Assembly: GCA_036571765.1 (NCBI GenBank)
Contig: BROE01000020.1
Location: forward strand, 15,116,931 to 15,180,930
DNA: 64,000 nt
Direction: 5' to 3'
Origin: Plecoglossus altivelis
Lineage: Eukaryota; Chordata; Actinopteri; Osmeriformes; Plecoglossidae
The translations under genes and the position numbers were made by a program. Positions 32,401-44,409 of the stretch are shown here, piece after piece. The notes below the pieces were generated by a model. It had not been told where the DNA came from. It was given only the letters and a program-made list of their open reading frames with translations, and did not search any database. Numbering within the stretch: position 1 is the stretch's first letter; each line of letters starts with the position of its first letter.

Positions 32401-35400
32401 CGATGTACGATAACATGGTGTACAACGTTCTTGAAATGTGTACAGAAACTCCTTTGGAGACGAATGCCACAGGCTCTGTGGAGGACGGGAAGAGCCTGTG
32501 AAGCATGTGCTGATTTGATTTCATCAGTTTTATTACAACCAGAGAGAGAAGCTAATGTTACACAAAGCCTCCTTAGGGCCTCCCTGATCGCATAACAGTA
32601 AACACCCATTAACATCAGCCTTATTGTATGGATGTAGTTTACAGCATTTATTCAGCGTCATTACTTCTGCTAAAGCATGTTGAGCGTGATTAGATTCGTG
32701 TAAAACGTACACAACCACAGCAATACACAATCACCTCTTCAGCACGGCTAAACCCAAACCACACCCCTCTTGCTAAAGATTCTTTGCGAGTGGTGTCGAT
32801 TGGATGCATGAATCCAGGCGTCGGTGGAACTCCTGGTTTGTCGCTGAGCTGAAGTGGGACAGTTCATCTTGGGGAATGTGGCTGTGGAAACAGCAGTAGG
32901 ACTACTTCTGTAGTATGAAGAAGAAGAACATAACCCACACGGTGGTGAGTACAGTTGTACAAGGAAGTATGTAGCCCACTCAAGGTTCTGTAGTAGGAGC
33001 CGGTTCTTCACAGCCCCCTAGCCCACCTGCAGAAGGCGCTCTTCAAAGTTAAGCCAGGTTTGCTAACAGGTTATCCAGATTTGAATCTATCTGAATGATT
33101 TGACTCGATTAAAGGTTTTTCCATCTGCGCTTGGTTTCTCTTGTTGTAACATGTCTAGAAGCCTGGTATTTATACAAGTAAGGTATTGAGATAAGCAAAT
33201 CAGAGACAGTCAGAAGAACTGACGTGAATATTTAAACCAACTGAATTCTAAAGTCTGGAGTAGAGCAGAATTGACCTTTTGCACTTTACAGGCTACAGTA
33301 TAACCGACTAACCGTTATCTGCAGCAGTGGAGCCCGTTTGCAGGTTGATACAGGATAGCCAAGATGTCTCCTCCAATGCAAAGTAAAACACAACTCCTTA
33401 AGTATGACAAAAATATCTAGACGTGTTTGGATTGTCTCTGGGGCGCTGAGAAAAAGCCAGTCAACATGTTTATGCCTCAGCCAGTTAAATTAGATATAAT
33501 CATATGCTTGTTCATTGAACTGATTTCAACAACAGCCGAAGGATTTGGGGAGAACAGTGGAATTAAAATGTCATTGGACGGTATTCCTTTGTTTTGTGCG
33601 CTTGAATTTGTTTCCCTGCGGTTTTGAAATAATTCTCAATTTGAGTCCTAAGAATAACAAAATGACAGGGTGTGTAATTTTGGAACACAAACCAGATCCT
33701 AGTTCTGTGCTGTGGAGGATAATAGTGGTTTTCAGTTCAAAGGGCAACTGAAATAATCATGATTGTTTTTCAAAATACATAAACAGTGGTGATAAAGCTG
33801 CCGCCATTTGAATATTTGAACACCAATCCTGAATTCTAGTACATCCTCACCAAACCATTTAATGCAATGGAACAATATCATGAGGGTACTTACCTCCCCA
33901 TGGACAAGATAAACACTGTAGCCTTCTAGACACTACATTACTTTTCTGGTTTAGTAACCCAAGTAGAATATAAACGCACATGCTGGAGTCTGACACAAAT
34001 GAGAACTGAAAATATAATACATGAGTCACCAGTGCCTACTTGAGTCCCAAATAATACTCAGGGCAGATGCAATAACGCACCGCATCATTTTAAGTTCCTT
34101 ACATCTAGCATTCAAGTCATAATGTCTCTAATAATATAGTGCTCAAAACATATTTTTGTGTTTTTGTACATTTTCCAAGCCCTTTAAATACATTCCATCG
34201 TTAAGTGTGGGAATCGTGTTTAGCATAAATTGAAAATCCCTCTAGACCAGGGCCTTTCTCTGATGCTCTGCCAAGGAGTCTTGCTGTATGCTAAGGACAG
34301 GTCTTTGGAGGGTCAAAGTCATTCATTAAATATAATGGGAGCTTGAGTCATAACAAACACAGAAATCACTTGGTTGTTAAATGTGCTCTAGTCATCGAAC
34401 TCACCATGTACCTGTTGTGCTGCATCAGGCAGTTGAACAGAATTTAACTGTCAAACCTGCACTTACAGTCCAACTTTCTTTATGCTATGCACAAACTTCA
34501 GTGGAAGAAGTGAGCTCTGACAAATGGCCTGACCGTCCTGATGGTGTGGGTGTGTGCGCTACTGATTGTGTCTCCTTCCCTGCTTCAGGTACAGCCCATC
34601 AAGAGGACTCCATGTGTGGATCCAACCAGCGATCCATGTGCAGGGACCGTGTGGCCTCTTCAGTTGGGTCAACAGATGTAAGGCTGTCATTTTCCAGATA
34701 TCTCCCAATTTTTAAGAGTCCCTTAGATATCCTATGTTTTATGAAACCATTAAAACTCATGGCGCTGTGTTTTTCTTCTGAGCGCTGTCCGAGTCCAAGT
34801 AAATCTTCTCATTACCGCTCGTGCCCAAGAGGCACGATGCTAGGTTTTGCTAGATCGGGTTAGTAATGGAAAGTTCGAACTGGTACCTGTAGGTAGCTGT
34901 TATCATCGCTGTGTCTCTGGGACTGTTGGCGACAGCGCGCTACAAAATGTCTGAGTAGAGCACAGTGTGTTCTCTTCCTCCGGCACGTCACTAGGTCTGC
35001 GGTCCTCCTCTCATCACGCTTCTTCGCCTTCCTCTCCTCCTGCGCAATCCTCCTCCTCTCTGCACGGTCACCCTGAGGCTCGCCCCCCTCCCCTCCTCTC
35101 TGCTCTTCGTCTCTCCCTCTCCCTCTCTCCTTGGGCCAACCCCTTCCACCTCAGCCCTCCCGTTACCCTCTCCTCTTCCTTTCAATCTCTGCTGGCATGA
35201 CCCTTCCTCACTGTGGTATCCTGAAGTACACGAGGGCTGTGATACAGGAACACGGCGTCCCTTGTTCCATCTGTACTTGTGTTTTGGCTACTCCAACTGG
35301 GAACCGTCAGAACACTCAGCAGTGGTAGCGTCAGAAGATATCATTTTCCCTCTCTGTCCTTTATCAGCTGCTGTGACTTCCGTTGAGGTACTCAGTCTCG

Positions 35401-38252
35401 CTGTCCCCAATCCTTCCTCATCTTGATCATCAGGTACATTGATATAAGCAGAAAAGTTGAGAGGACTGGGTTAGAAGAACAATGCTGGTGAAGCAGTTAA
35501 GCGATTCGATCTATCGTTCATATGGCGCCTTTAATTTATAACGCACAAATGGTCTCGTTTCTGGTCATGAAGATGTATGAAATCACTTTATTTGTTACGA
35601 TGGGGCTCTAAAAGATGACACGCTTGAAAATATGGTACGAATCCCTTGATTTCACAAGAGCACAATATGAACAGTCTCAGGAAACCACAGGCCCAAAAGG
35701 GAAACCTCAGAGTTTGTTGTAAACTACAAAGTAGGCTGTGGTCAGTGCACCCTTTTTCAACAGACTACAAAAGAAATAGAGAGAAAAAGGCAGAGACTGT
35801 TAGTATTTTTTTTTTCACTGTCTGACTGTGGAAACTAATTTCTGTTGTTCGTTTGTCTGGGTAATGCGTTGTGGCTCTCCAGCTGTGTGGAAGCCTAACA
35901 CCCCACTTGTCTCTGATTAAAGACTGGCCTACAACTGACCAGCATTGATTGTGGTATTTCTCCCTTGTCTAATCTTCGATAATCACCCCTCTGATATTTT
36001 CTAAGTCGAGGTATAGAGCATGTAAAAGATACTGCAGAATGTCTTATACTCTTTAACAGCCTGGGATCATCTACCTCCCACCCAGGCAATAACTGTCAAC
36101 GCTGCCTCCCACCCGCCCTACTTCACTAGAATCACCTGCAGTTTCGAATGCCATGTGTTGTTATTGTGTCCGATTTAACATTCCTGTAATATTAAACATT
36201 CTTGCCAAACTGCTCCCTGTTCGTTCCCTGAGTGTATGTGATTAACCGCTAGCTGTCGCAATATAATAATGAATACTAAATACATTTGACTCCCCTGCAT
36301 TTCAGAGAGTCAAGCATTGTATTTGGTTTAGTTTGCAGGAAATTTGAGACCTTGCGCAATTATTGTAACAGAAACGAATCTTCAAAGATAATCTGACCAT
36401 GGATTTGTTGGGTTGAATAAGCGTTGGAAGTATCAAAAAGAAGACATGTCAACGTTTTAACAACCTCAACATGTGTGCTCCTTGGTGTTACGTGTGAGAA
36501 TGAAAGGACAAGTTGTACCAATCCTCTGAGCCTGGTTTTAATCAAACTCTGGATAGAACAGTAGGTACAACCCTATCTCTCATCTCAAACCACCAAAACA
36601 AGCCATTGTCACCCATGACACACACGGGTCACACTGTGGAGTTGAAAAGAACTGGGAAGGTCGAGTCCTAGGAGAATGACATCCGCACCAAGGGTTCGCT
36701 ACAGGCTTTGCGGAGTGCGTCTTCTCATCATCTAAGCTGTTGTATAGTGACCCCGCCCATGGGACTTGACTGTGTCTCTGAAGAGGAACCTCTGAGGCGA
36801 GCGACTGCTTGTGGAGGGAGACAGTCCAGCATCTCTGCCTCCCTCCCCTGGGCTCGCAGGATAATGTAATAAGCCGCCGTGAAGTTCCAATGGTATCAAT
36901 TACTGAACCTGGACTTTCCCCAAAGCTCTGCTCACAGAAGGACTCAGCTGACAGTCCAGAGACCGGTCCGACCTCTCAGTGGAGTCCTGTTACCCTGGTG
37001 AAACATTCACATGCCCACACAGTGAACCCAGCATGACCCCAGTCCAGCACAGCGCTCACACTGGTGCAGTGTTAAAGGGCTGTCAGACATGGCTATCAAT
37101 AAGTTTGTTTTGCATCTTGTTGATGAAACTGAATGCTAAAGTTACGGTCTTCTCAATGTTTTGCCATAGTTGGAAATGTGTTTTTCTGTTTGAGAGAAAA
37201 CATCAATAAAAGATTGACCTGCTGCTGTGATGGTCTGACTAGAAGCTTGGTGTCTTCTGGATATACAATCTACAGGAATCCAAGCCATCGGACAAGGGGG
37301 TGGGTGGGGGGGGGGGATATTTCCTGTACCTCTGAGGCCATTCATTCCTAAAAAGAAATGTCCACAGAAGAGCTGTGGTCAGATTGACTATGCCCCTGGG
37401 AAGCTGGTAGATATAGGAGTTTTAGAAGGGAGAGAAGTACAGAGAAAGAGAGAGAGAGAGAGAGAGAGAGTGGGAGGAACACCCACACAGACGTGCTCCC
37501 TCCTCACACCTGTGTTTTCATCCCAAAAACACCACTAGAGTCAAAACCTCTGCAAACACACAGTGTTCCAACTGGGCTGCTGTCTCCTCAAGCATGCCCA
37601 TTGTACTGACCTGCTGCAGTCTTTCTTTCTCAACAGATCTTTACAGCTGAATAACCTAACACTGCGGCCTTGAAAGGGAGACGTGTTACACGCTGTGTTA
37701 TTGAGGGCAATGCTGCGATAATGATTTGAAATTCTCAAGGCCCTTTACAACTTAGTCTCAATTATCTACAGGTCTTTTGGGGAGAAACACAAGCAAGGTA
37801 TTGTGCTTGAATTCACATAGAAAATCACTTCGTCACACATTACTGTTGCATATTACTTCAATTTCCCTATCGTGTAGAGCTCAGGCTATAGTGTCAGCAA
37901 CTAAATCAACGTTACTGTTAAGTATTAAATATGTCAAATGAAAGGTGAATAAACAATGCTGGATTTAGCATTGGAGATGGTGAACCCTCTGACCATTCCC
38001 AGCCAAATCATTTGCGGGAAATTCTTTGTGGTTCACCTCCATAATTTTGAGACACGCTGTAAACACTGTAACATGGTGGAAACAAACAACATTCTTGAAT
38101 ATTTTCGAAGAATGTTTCCCTGCCGATGATTGCTTGTGACTGCCCATCAGGGCTACTGAAGGATCGGTTCATGCCTGGCCTGTTAATGCAGGTTGAGATT
38201 AGAAATCAGCTGATTGAATTCTTACTTTCAAACTTCTTTTTTACTTGGTGGC

Positions 38253-38570
38253 CAGTCGCAGGCGTCACACCCGCAGTAGTCTGTAGTCCCTCAGCTGTCA
38301 GTCGCAGGCATCACACCCGTAGCAGTCTGTGGTTCCTCGGCTGTCAGTCGCAGGCATCACACCCGCAGCAGTCTGTAGTTGCTCCGCTGTCAGTCGCAGG
38401 CATCACATCCATAGCGGTCTGTGGTCCCTCGGCTGTCAGTCGCAGGCATCACACCCGCAGCAGTCTGTAGTCGCTCCGCTGTCAGTCGCAGGTGTCACAC
38501 CCGCAGCAGTCTGTAGTCCTTCAGCTATCAGTCGCAGCTGTCACACCCACAGCAGGCTGTAGTGCTGCTC
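38253..38570. repeat. 46-bp minisatellite
   Basis: Seven copies at 46-bp spacing (38253, 38299, 38345, 38391, 38437, 38483, 38529), each starting CAGTCGCAGGCATCACACCC and ending near AGCTGT. Continuous head-to-tail copies without spacers exclude a CRISPR-type array. Confidence 0.93.
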
Positions 38571-41500
38571 TCCCTGCTGTAAGACTGTAAGAAGATTAGC
38601 AATTCATCAAATCTGATTTAGGGAAAAGAGAGACCTTTGTGAGTGGTAACTCACCAGGTCAAAATGAGCAGGCTGAGGACAAGACTGAGACAAGAAACCC
38701 CAGTCCATTCTGCTTGGCAACATCCCTGGCCAGACACCCAGATGACCCTGCTGAACGGTTTAAGTCAACTTTATGGTGTTGTTTTACTATTACCCTACTT
38801 GTAGAGACACTGCAGCTCACAAACTTGGTTCCTTGTCAGTGACCCCGTACATCACAGGAAGCTCACACCAAGTCGTTTTCTTAGTCTACACTCCTTCCTT
38901 TTACACTAAGTGAACCCTATTGGTCGACAGAGAGGGTCACTCCTGGAGGGGGTACATTTCTGTGTAGCTTTTCCTCCTCCCATCCAACGGGGGTCCTTTG
39001 CTCACCGCTGTGAGCCTGTCATCTGCAGTGAGCCTGGCAGGCCCTCTGGGCCCCAGTCGGCCCCTCACGCAGTGGGCCTACCAGCAGGACTTGAAGCAGT
39101 CTATTCTCCAGTCCCTGACAGCCACAGAATAGAGTCCCTGACCCAGAACACTAAACTATATCGAACATGACAGAGACGGTTCAGGCAGCTGGATGGAGGG
39201 AAACAAGTTTAGCGAGGTCTGTGAGGTTGAAGAGGATCCTGTGCTTCACTAACATTCAACTTGCTCCATGCAATGCTGAATACCATTCCAATCTCTGCAG
39301 ATTGGAGAAAGAGTTTAAACGCTTGCGGTATTTTAAAGCGTAGGTTCATGAAAGAGGTGCCATCATTACGCTTGCTTGGTGTACTTAATGTAGGTGACTT
39401 AGCGTGAAAAGTATGAGTCATTGCTCTGGTTGGATCATTAGTTAGGACAAATGATTGTATGATGTAAGTGGATGAATCTGAACAACTCAAAACATCTCCA
39501 TTTGGCATTAAATCAAAGGACCTAAAAAGTTAATCAAGGCATTTAAAGTTTTTTCTCCTCCTCATGACATCGAACCAGGTCAAACTGAGGAATTGTAAAT
39601 ACAGGCTGTTTTAGTGAAAAGGGAGAGTGGGATGGCCCCGCACCTCCCCTATCCCTTCCTTCCTTCTCTCACTCTCTCCCTCGCCATTTCCAGCTGCCTC
39701 ATGTCTGTATGGGAGCTCCAGGCGTACAGGGTGTTGGGATATCTTTTCAATTTCTCTCACAGCTGAGAGCGATTAGGTCATGGTGTTGTCCTTTTGTGAA
39801 GCACTGGACCACAAGTGAGAGAAGGGTACAGGCCAGGGCCGGGTTACTGCTAACCAATGACATACAGACTCTTACAACTGATATTACTACTTTCCCATTA
39901 AATAATCTGTCACTTCTGCTGCATGTCAAGGCATGGACGTGTGTGCCTGTTTCTCAACTGTTCAGTGATTTAACAGATCCTAACAAACCCCCACCTCTAT
40001 CACCCCCAGATCTCCTGTAACACCCATCACCCCATCACACTCCCCACCTCTATCACCCCCTAGATCCCCTGTAACACCCATCACCCCATCACACTCCCCA
40101 CCTCCATCACCCCTAGATCCCCTGTAACACCCATCACCCCATCACTTCCATCACCACCCTCACCTCCATCACCCTCCCCACCTCCATCACCCCAGATCCC
40201 CTGTAACACCCATCACCTCATCACTTCCATCACTCCCCTCACCCCCATCACACTCCCCACCTCCATTACCCTCATCACCCCTCTTACCTCCATCACACTC
40301 CTCACCGCCCTCACCTTCATCACACTCCCAAGCCCATCACCTCAGTCACCCCTCACCCCCATCAACCCCCATCACCTCCGTCACCCCCAGATCCCAAGCA
40401 ACCCACCGTGTCCATCACATGTACGGATGTTATGAAGGCATGACAAGTACCAACAAAACCTTCAAATGGGGAGCAAGACCACGTCTTTGTTTAACATGCT
40501 GAAAACGTAAACAGAGGATTTCGCAAGAGTAGGAGTCTCTTGGTGTGTGGCACATGTAATACATAGGGTTAAAAGGTCAGCGCAACATCTTCGACAACTT
40601 CCTCCCCTTCGATCCGGCTCTGAGACCCTGGTCCGTCTGTTCTTTGACATGTTACTATTGTTGCCATTCCACATAGAATGGAATCTGGGAAGCGCTGGGC
40701 TTTGGGAGCGGACCCCCTGACAGCTGCACTACTACTTGGGTAGTTTCCAGACTCCCATCTCACGGCCTGCGAAAGCTCACCAAAGGCCTAATTACTCTTC
40801 AGAAGTACAGCCTTGTTTTTGGTCTGCAGTCCCCAACATAAACTTGCCTGGGACCGTCCTAAAAGCCCATTAACAGAGCCTTTCTCCCCTAAAGCCCTCA
40901 GCACTCACAGTATGCGTCACCGCTTTAAAAAGGAAGGCAAGGCCAGGCTAAGCCTGCTATGTTTGTGTGTGGCAGTGTTTGTGCATGCACGGGTGTGTGT
41001 GTGTGTGTATGTATGCGAGATTGCCCTTTGAGTGTAACTGAAGCTGTGTGACTATGCCTGCAGGTCAAAAGGAGTGTCTCGAGATGTTAACACAATTATT
41101 TAAGTGCAAATGGTTCTTTCCTGCAGGAAGTAGCACATGTCAGAGGGTTCTCAAGGCTGCAGTTATCCTCACTGTCATCTAACATCTCATCTGTTCTTAC
41201 GTCTCATCTCTCATCTCATCACATCCCCAAACACATCTGCTCAACCCCAAACCTCATTCCTTTCCATCTTACAATTGCTCTTTCCACCGGACTAACATGC
41301 TGCTCACACACGTACATGCCCTCTTGAAATACGTAATCATTCCCCAGGGTCAAGTCGACTCCTCCTAGCTGTGTTTACTGAAAAGTGCGTTATGAACTGA
41401 GGAAGACACTGATAACAAAAACTTTGGAAAACTTCTTTTTTTATTACAAGGAACAAAATGCTGGGCATTTTCATGAGCAGCATTGTGGGGAAGTTCCCTC

Positions 41501-43900
41501 TCATTAGCCCACTGCTGGAGATAGGCCAGGGACTGTACCAGATGGTTAATATCATAGACCACAGGAGTCTGGATTCACTGGATCACTGTCGAGTACGGTT
41601 CTCTTGAATGCTTCATGTAGTCTACTTTGTTCAGCAGAACCATTAGGCACAAATGGTAAGGATGTATCTGCAGAGAATACGACATAACCTCTCTGCTTGG
41701 ATCTCAACTCAACAATTAATTTACTACCTCACCCTTGCCAAGGAACTCAGTCAGGGCGGGGGTAGAGGAGGGATCTTAAAAACATGGCAATTACATTTCT
41801 CCTTTGAAATCTTAAGCCACAATTCTGACTCCATTCAAGCTTTTTGCTCCTTATCATACATCATCAGAACTAGAGAGGAAGTCAAGTTTACACTGTCAAG
41901 ACTGCTGCTGTGTGTATGTCTGCTGCAGCTGCCTGCAGGGCCTCCCTGGGCTTGCTGACCTCACTGACCATCCATTGAGAATACATTAGAGGAGGCGACT
42001 TTTGTTGAAAATATACACAGGGATCCGTTGCCATCCATTGAGAAAAAAAACACGATATCGAATTCATCGTCCGGTCGGATAAATGTGTTTAACAGAAGCT
42101 CTGAGTTAGAGGATTTAACAATGTTTTAAGGAAGTGTGGTGTTGCCTTCAACTATATACTCTCTGAATTCAAAGCAAAAACAAGATGGCCCATGGCAATG
42201 TTTTCCTGGCTGGTTATACTTGCATGTGACCCCTGTGTTGTAAAAAAGGTTTATGGAGAGTTCTGGGAAACAGACTAATTGTTAATGAGGGGTTTGCATT
42301 TCAAGGGGTTCTTTAGACTAGTGAGCCACAACTGTACTGGACAGCTACCCTTGGAACTTTAAGTGTGTATCATCTTGGAGGGAGGATTCCAAAATAACAA
42401 GAGAAGCTCTGCAGGACCGGCTACGTAAAGGCAGCTTTCAATTGTGGAAGATTAGTGAAAACTACCAGCAAGACAAACCAACAGTTTAAGAGAGAACTAA
42501 TGGACACGCATGTATTTAATGAGATCGTGAATAAAATCAATAAAAAGTCTTTAAATACCGTTAGGCTTTTAGTCTGTTATGCAGGACTGTAGGCCTTTGC
42601 TTGCATGCTGTAGTGTGGTTACTCGTTGGCCTGTTTTCCATGGAAAGGACCCCCTATAGCTATATATCTCGCCTCCAATACCACAGGCATTTCCTAGGAG
42701 GATATTGTTTTAGCTGTGCACCTGCACACTATGATAGGAGTTGTAATGCATGATAGGACTGCGCTGGTCGTACCCAACAAATTAGCTAGTATAACGTGCC
42801 ATCTGAGAACATTTATCACCACATCCGTTCTAAAGGGCGGAGAAGATCCACTTAGATGGGTAGGTCATGTGGATCTCTGTTTTTCGTGTTGACAACATTC
42901 GTTCGAGACCAGCTCAGTGCTGAGGCAGCATGAGGGACGTTTATGAGGCAGGCTAAGTAAAGTTCAGATCATATCAGTCTTGGTTGGACAGAGACACATC
43001 GTCTATTACAAACACTTTCCTTCACAATCACAGAACAGAGTGCCTGGCCTTTTTGGAAAAGGTGTTTGCGAAAGTATGTGTAAGCGTCTGTGTGTGCGCG
43101 TGTGAGAGAAACAAAGAGAGCGTGAGGGAGAATCATAGACAGCTGACCTTTTGATCTTCAACTAAACAGCTGTGTGCTGTGCAAAGAATTCCATGTAGTA
43201 TGGTTGTAATGCAGATGTATCCTAATGAAATCACACCGAACAAATGCAAATGCGCCTGAGCTCCACTCGCCACTTTGGATGACTGCACCATTCGCCCTTA
43301 TAGCGGACCTAGCCCTTTAAGCACTTTGCAGCACTTTGCAGTTACATTTTCACATTCACCTGAAAGGTTAAAATTACTAACAAACCAAGCTACTAGACTA
43401 CTGTGACCCTTAATGCGATGACGAACTGTGCTTAGTTTGATTGCGTCTGTTTAAATACAACATAAAAAACCCCAGTAGGTGTCAATCGGTTTAACTGTTG
43501 GTGTTCTGCTTGTGCCCAAAGAGTCTTGATTTCCCCCAAAGTGCAAAATGTGTGCTTTGTTGTAGTAAACCTAATGTAAATCTTACTTTAACCACGTGAA
43601 TTGAATTCCGAAACTCAACAATCGCAGACTATGCATTGAATGCCTAAACTTCACCGGCATCATATTATCAAATCAAAACTCGTATTCATATCGGTCTTTA
43701 GCATTCGTGCGGCAATTAACAGTTAGTTAAAGACGTAATACTTTTAAAAGAAGGTTCTCAAGTGGAGAAATATGCAGTCCTAACGCAAGCGAACGATAGG
43801 TGTTGTCTCATCTTCGGTCACAGCTATCGTTCATTCACAAAGAATGTCCACTTCAGGACAGAATTGTTTCACTACACCACAAATGACAATTGCAACTGTA
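38571..43900. other. Intergenic, ADAMTS9 upstream region
   Basis: Unique sequence with a C/A-rich repeat (39985-40400). The 41-44 kb part is AT-rich and free of low-complexity repeats, so it is a reasonable place for ADAMTS9 regulatory elements. That is inference only. Confidence 0.5.
39985..40400. repeat. CACCCATCACCCC tandem repeat
   Basis: Irregular copies of a unit of about 55 bp (ATCACCCCATCACACTCCCC, then CACCTCTATCACCCC and AGATCCCCTGTAACACC), decaying to the right. Confidence 0.85.
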
Positions 43901-43949
43901 ATTGCTCAGCACCACGATTTCCCTCTCCGGTCCTGACACTGTAACGGGA

Positions 43950-44312
43950 GTGGCTGCGCTGAGAGGCGTAACTCGCTCTAATGTACCTTTGGGTAAACCC
44001 GCCCCTTAGAATGCTCTGTAGAGCTGCCCCGGCCCGAACAGTGAAGCCCACCACAGTTGAGTGTCTGTATAACCGACCCCTCTCTGCAGTATGCAGGTTC
44101 GCCAGGGAATACGCGAAACGCTCACGACTCAGCACACCTTACCGGCAAGAAACCATCCACTCAAGAGTCGAGGATAATACAATTGGATGTGGCAAACACA
44201 CACACGCGTGCTTGAGTTGGAATACGGCGGTGAGCCGGAGTGACCGGAGCACAGCCAGTGCAGGAGGAATACTGAATTCGGGGGTTCCGCTCTCCCCATA
44301 ACGTGTACAACC
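43950..44312 (+). promoter_or_regulatory. Probable ADAMTS9 core promoter and 5' UTR
   Basis: A GC box (cccgcccc) lies at 43998-44005 within a locally GC-richer, CpG-containing segment. I see no convincing TATA box. An upstream ATG at 43981 opens a frame that stops at 44299-44301. The start site of transcription is not determined. Confidence 0.4.
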
Positions 44313-44409
44313 ATGCATGTGCTGTTCTGGGGACTAGGGTTGCTTTTATTCCCTGATTTAATGAACGTAGTGGCATTCAAGGGAAAAACTTTATTGAATT
44401 CAAGAAAAG
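44313..44409 (+). CDS. adamts9: ADAMTS9 exon 1: start and signal peptide
   Basis: ATG at 44313 with A at -3. It reads MHVLFWGLGLLLFPDLMNVV, a typical signal peptide, then AFKGKTLLNSRK. The donor is aaag|gtaaag and one base is left over. The start was chosen because it gives the signal peptide and joins exon 2 in frame. Confidence 0.88.

Larger units (their letters stand above)
26225..38250. other. Intergenic, spacer part 3
   Basis: Mostly unique, AT-rich. Repeats: GT (26703-26741), a 21-bp CT-rich minisatellite (27253-27370), a 27-bp repeat (29397-29481), poly-G runs (31690-31720) and an AG run (37446-37470). Open frames of 60-160 codons occur (for example 34381-34863) without recognisable domains. 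No gene supported. Confidence 0.5.

Noticed and set aside
34590..34679. Exon-like segment gcttcag|GTACAGCCC...ACAGAT|gtaagg
   Set aside because: Splice sites are acceptable, but several frames are open, no residue pattern is recognisable and there are no partner exons.
38253..38570. CRISPR-like array
   Set aside because: Repeats are contiguous with no unique spacers, in a vertebrate genome.
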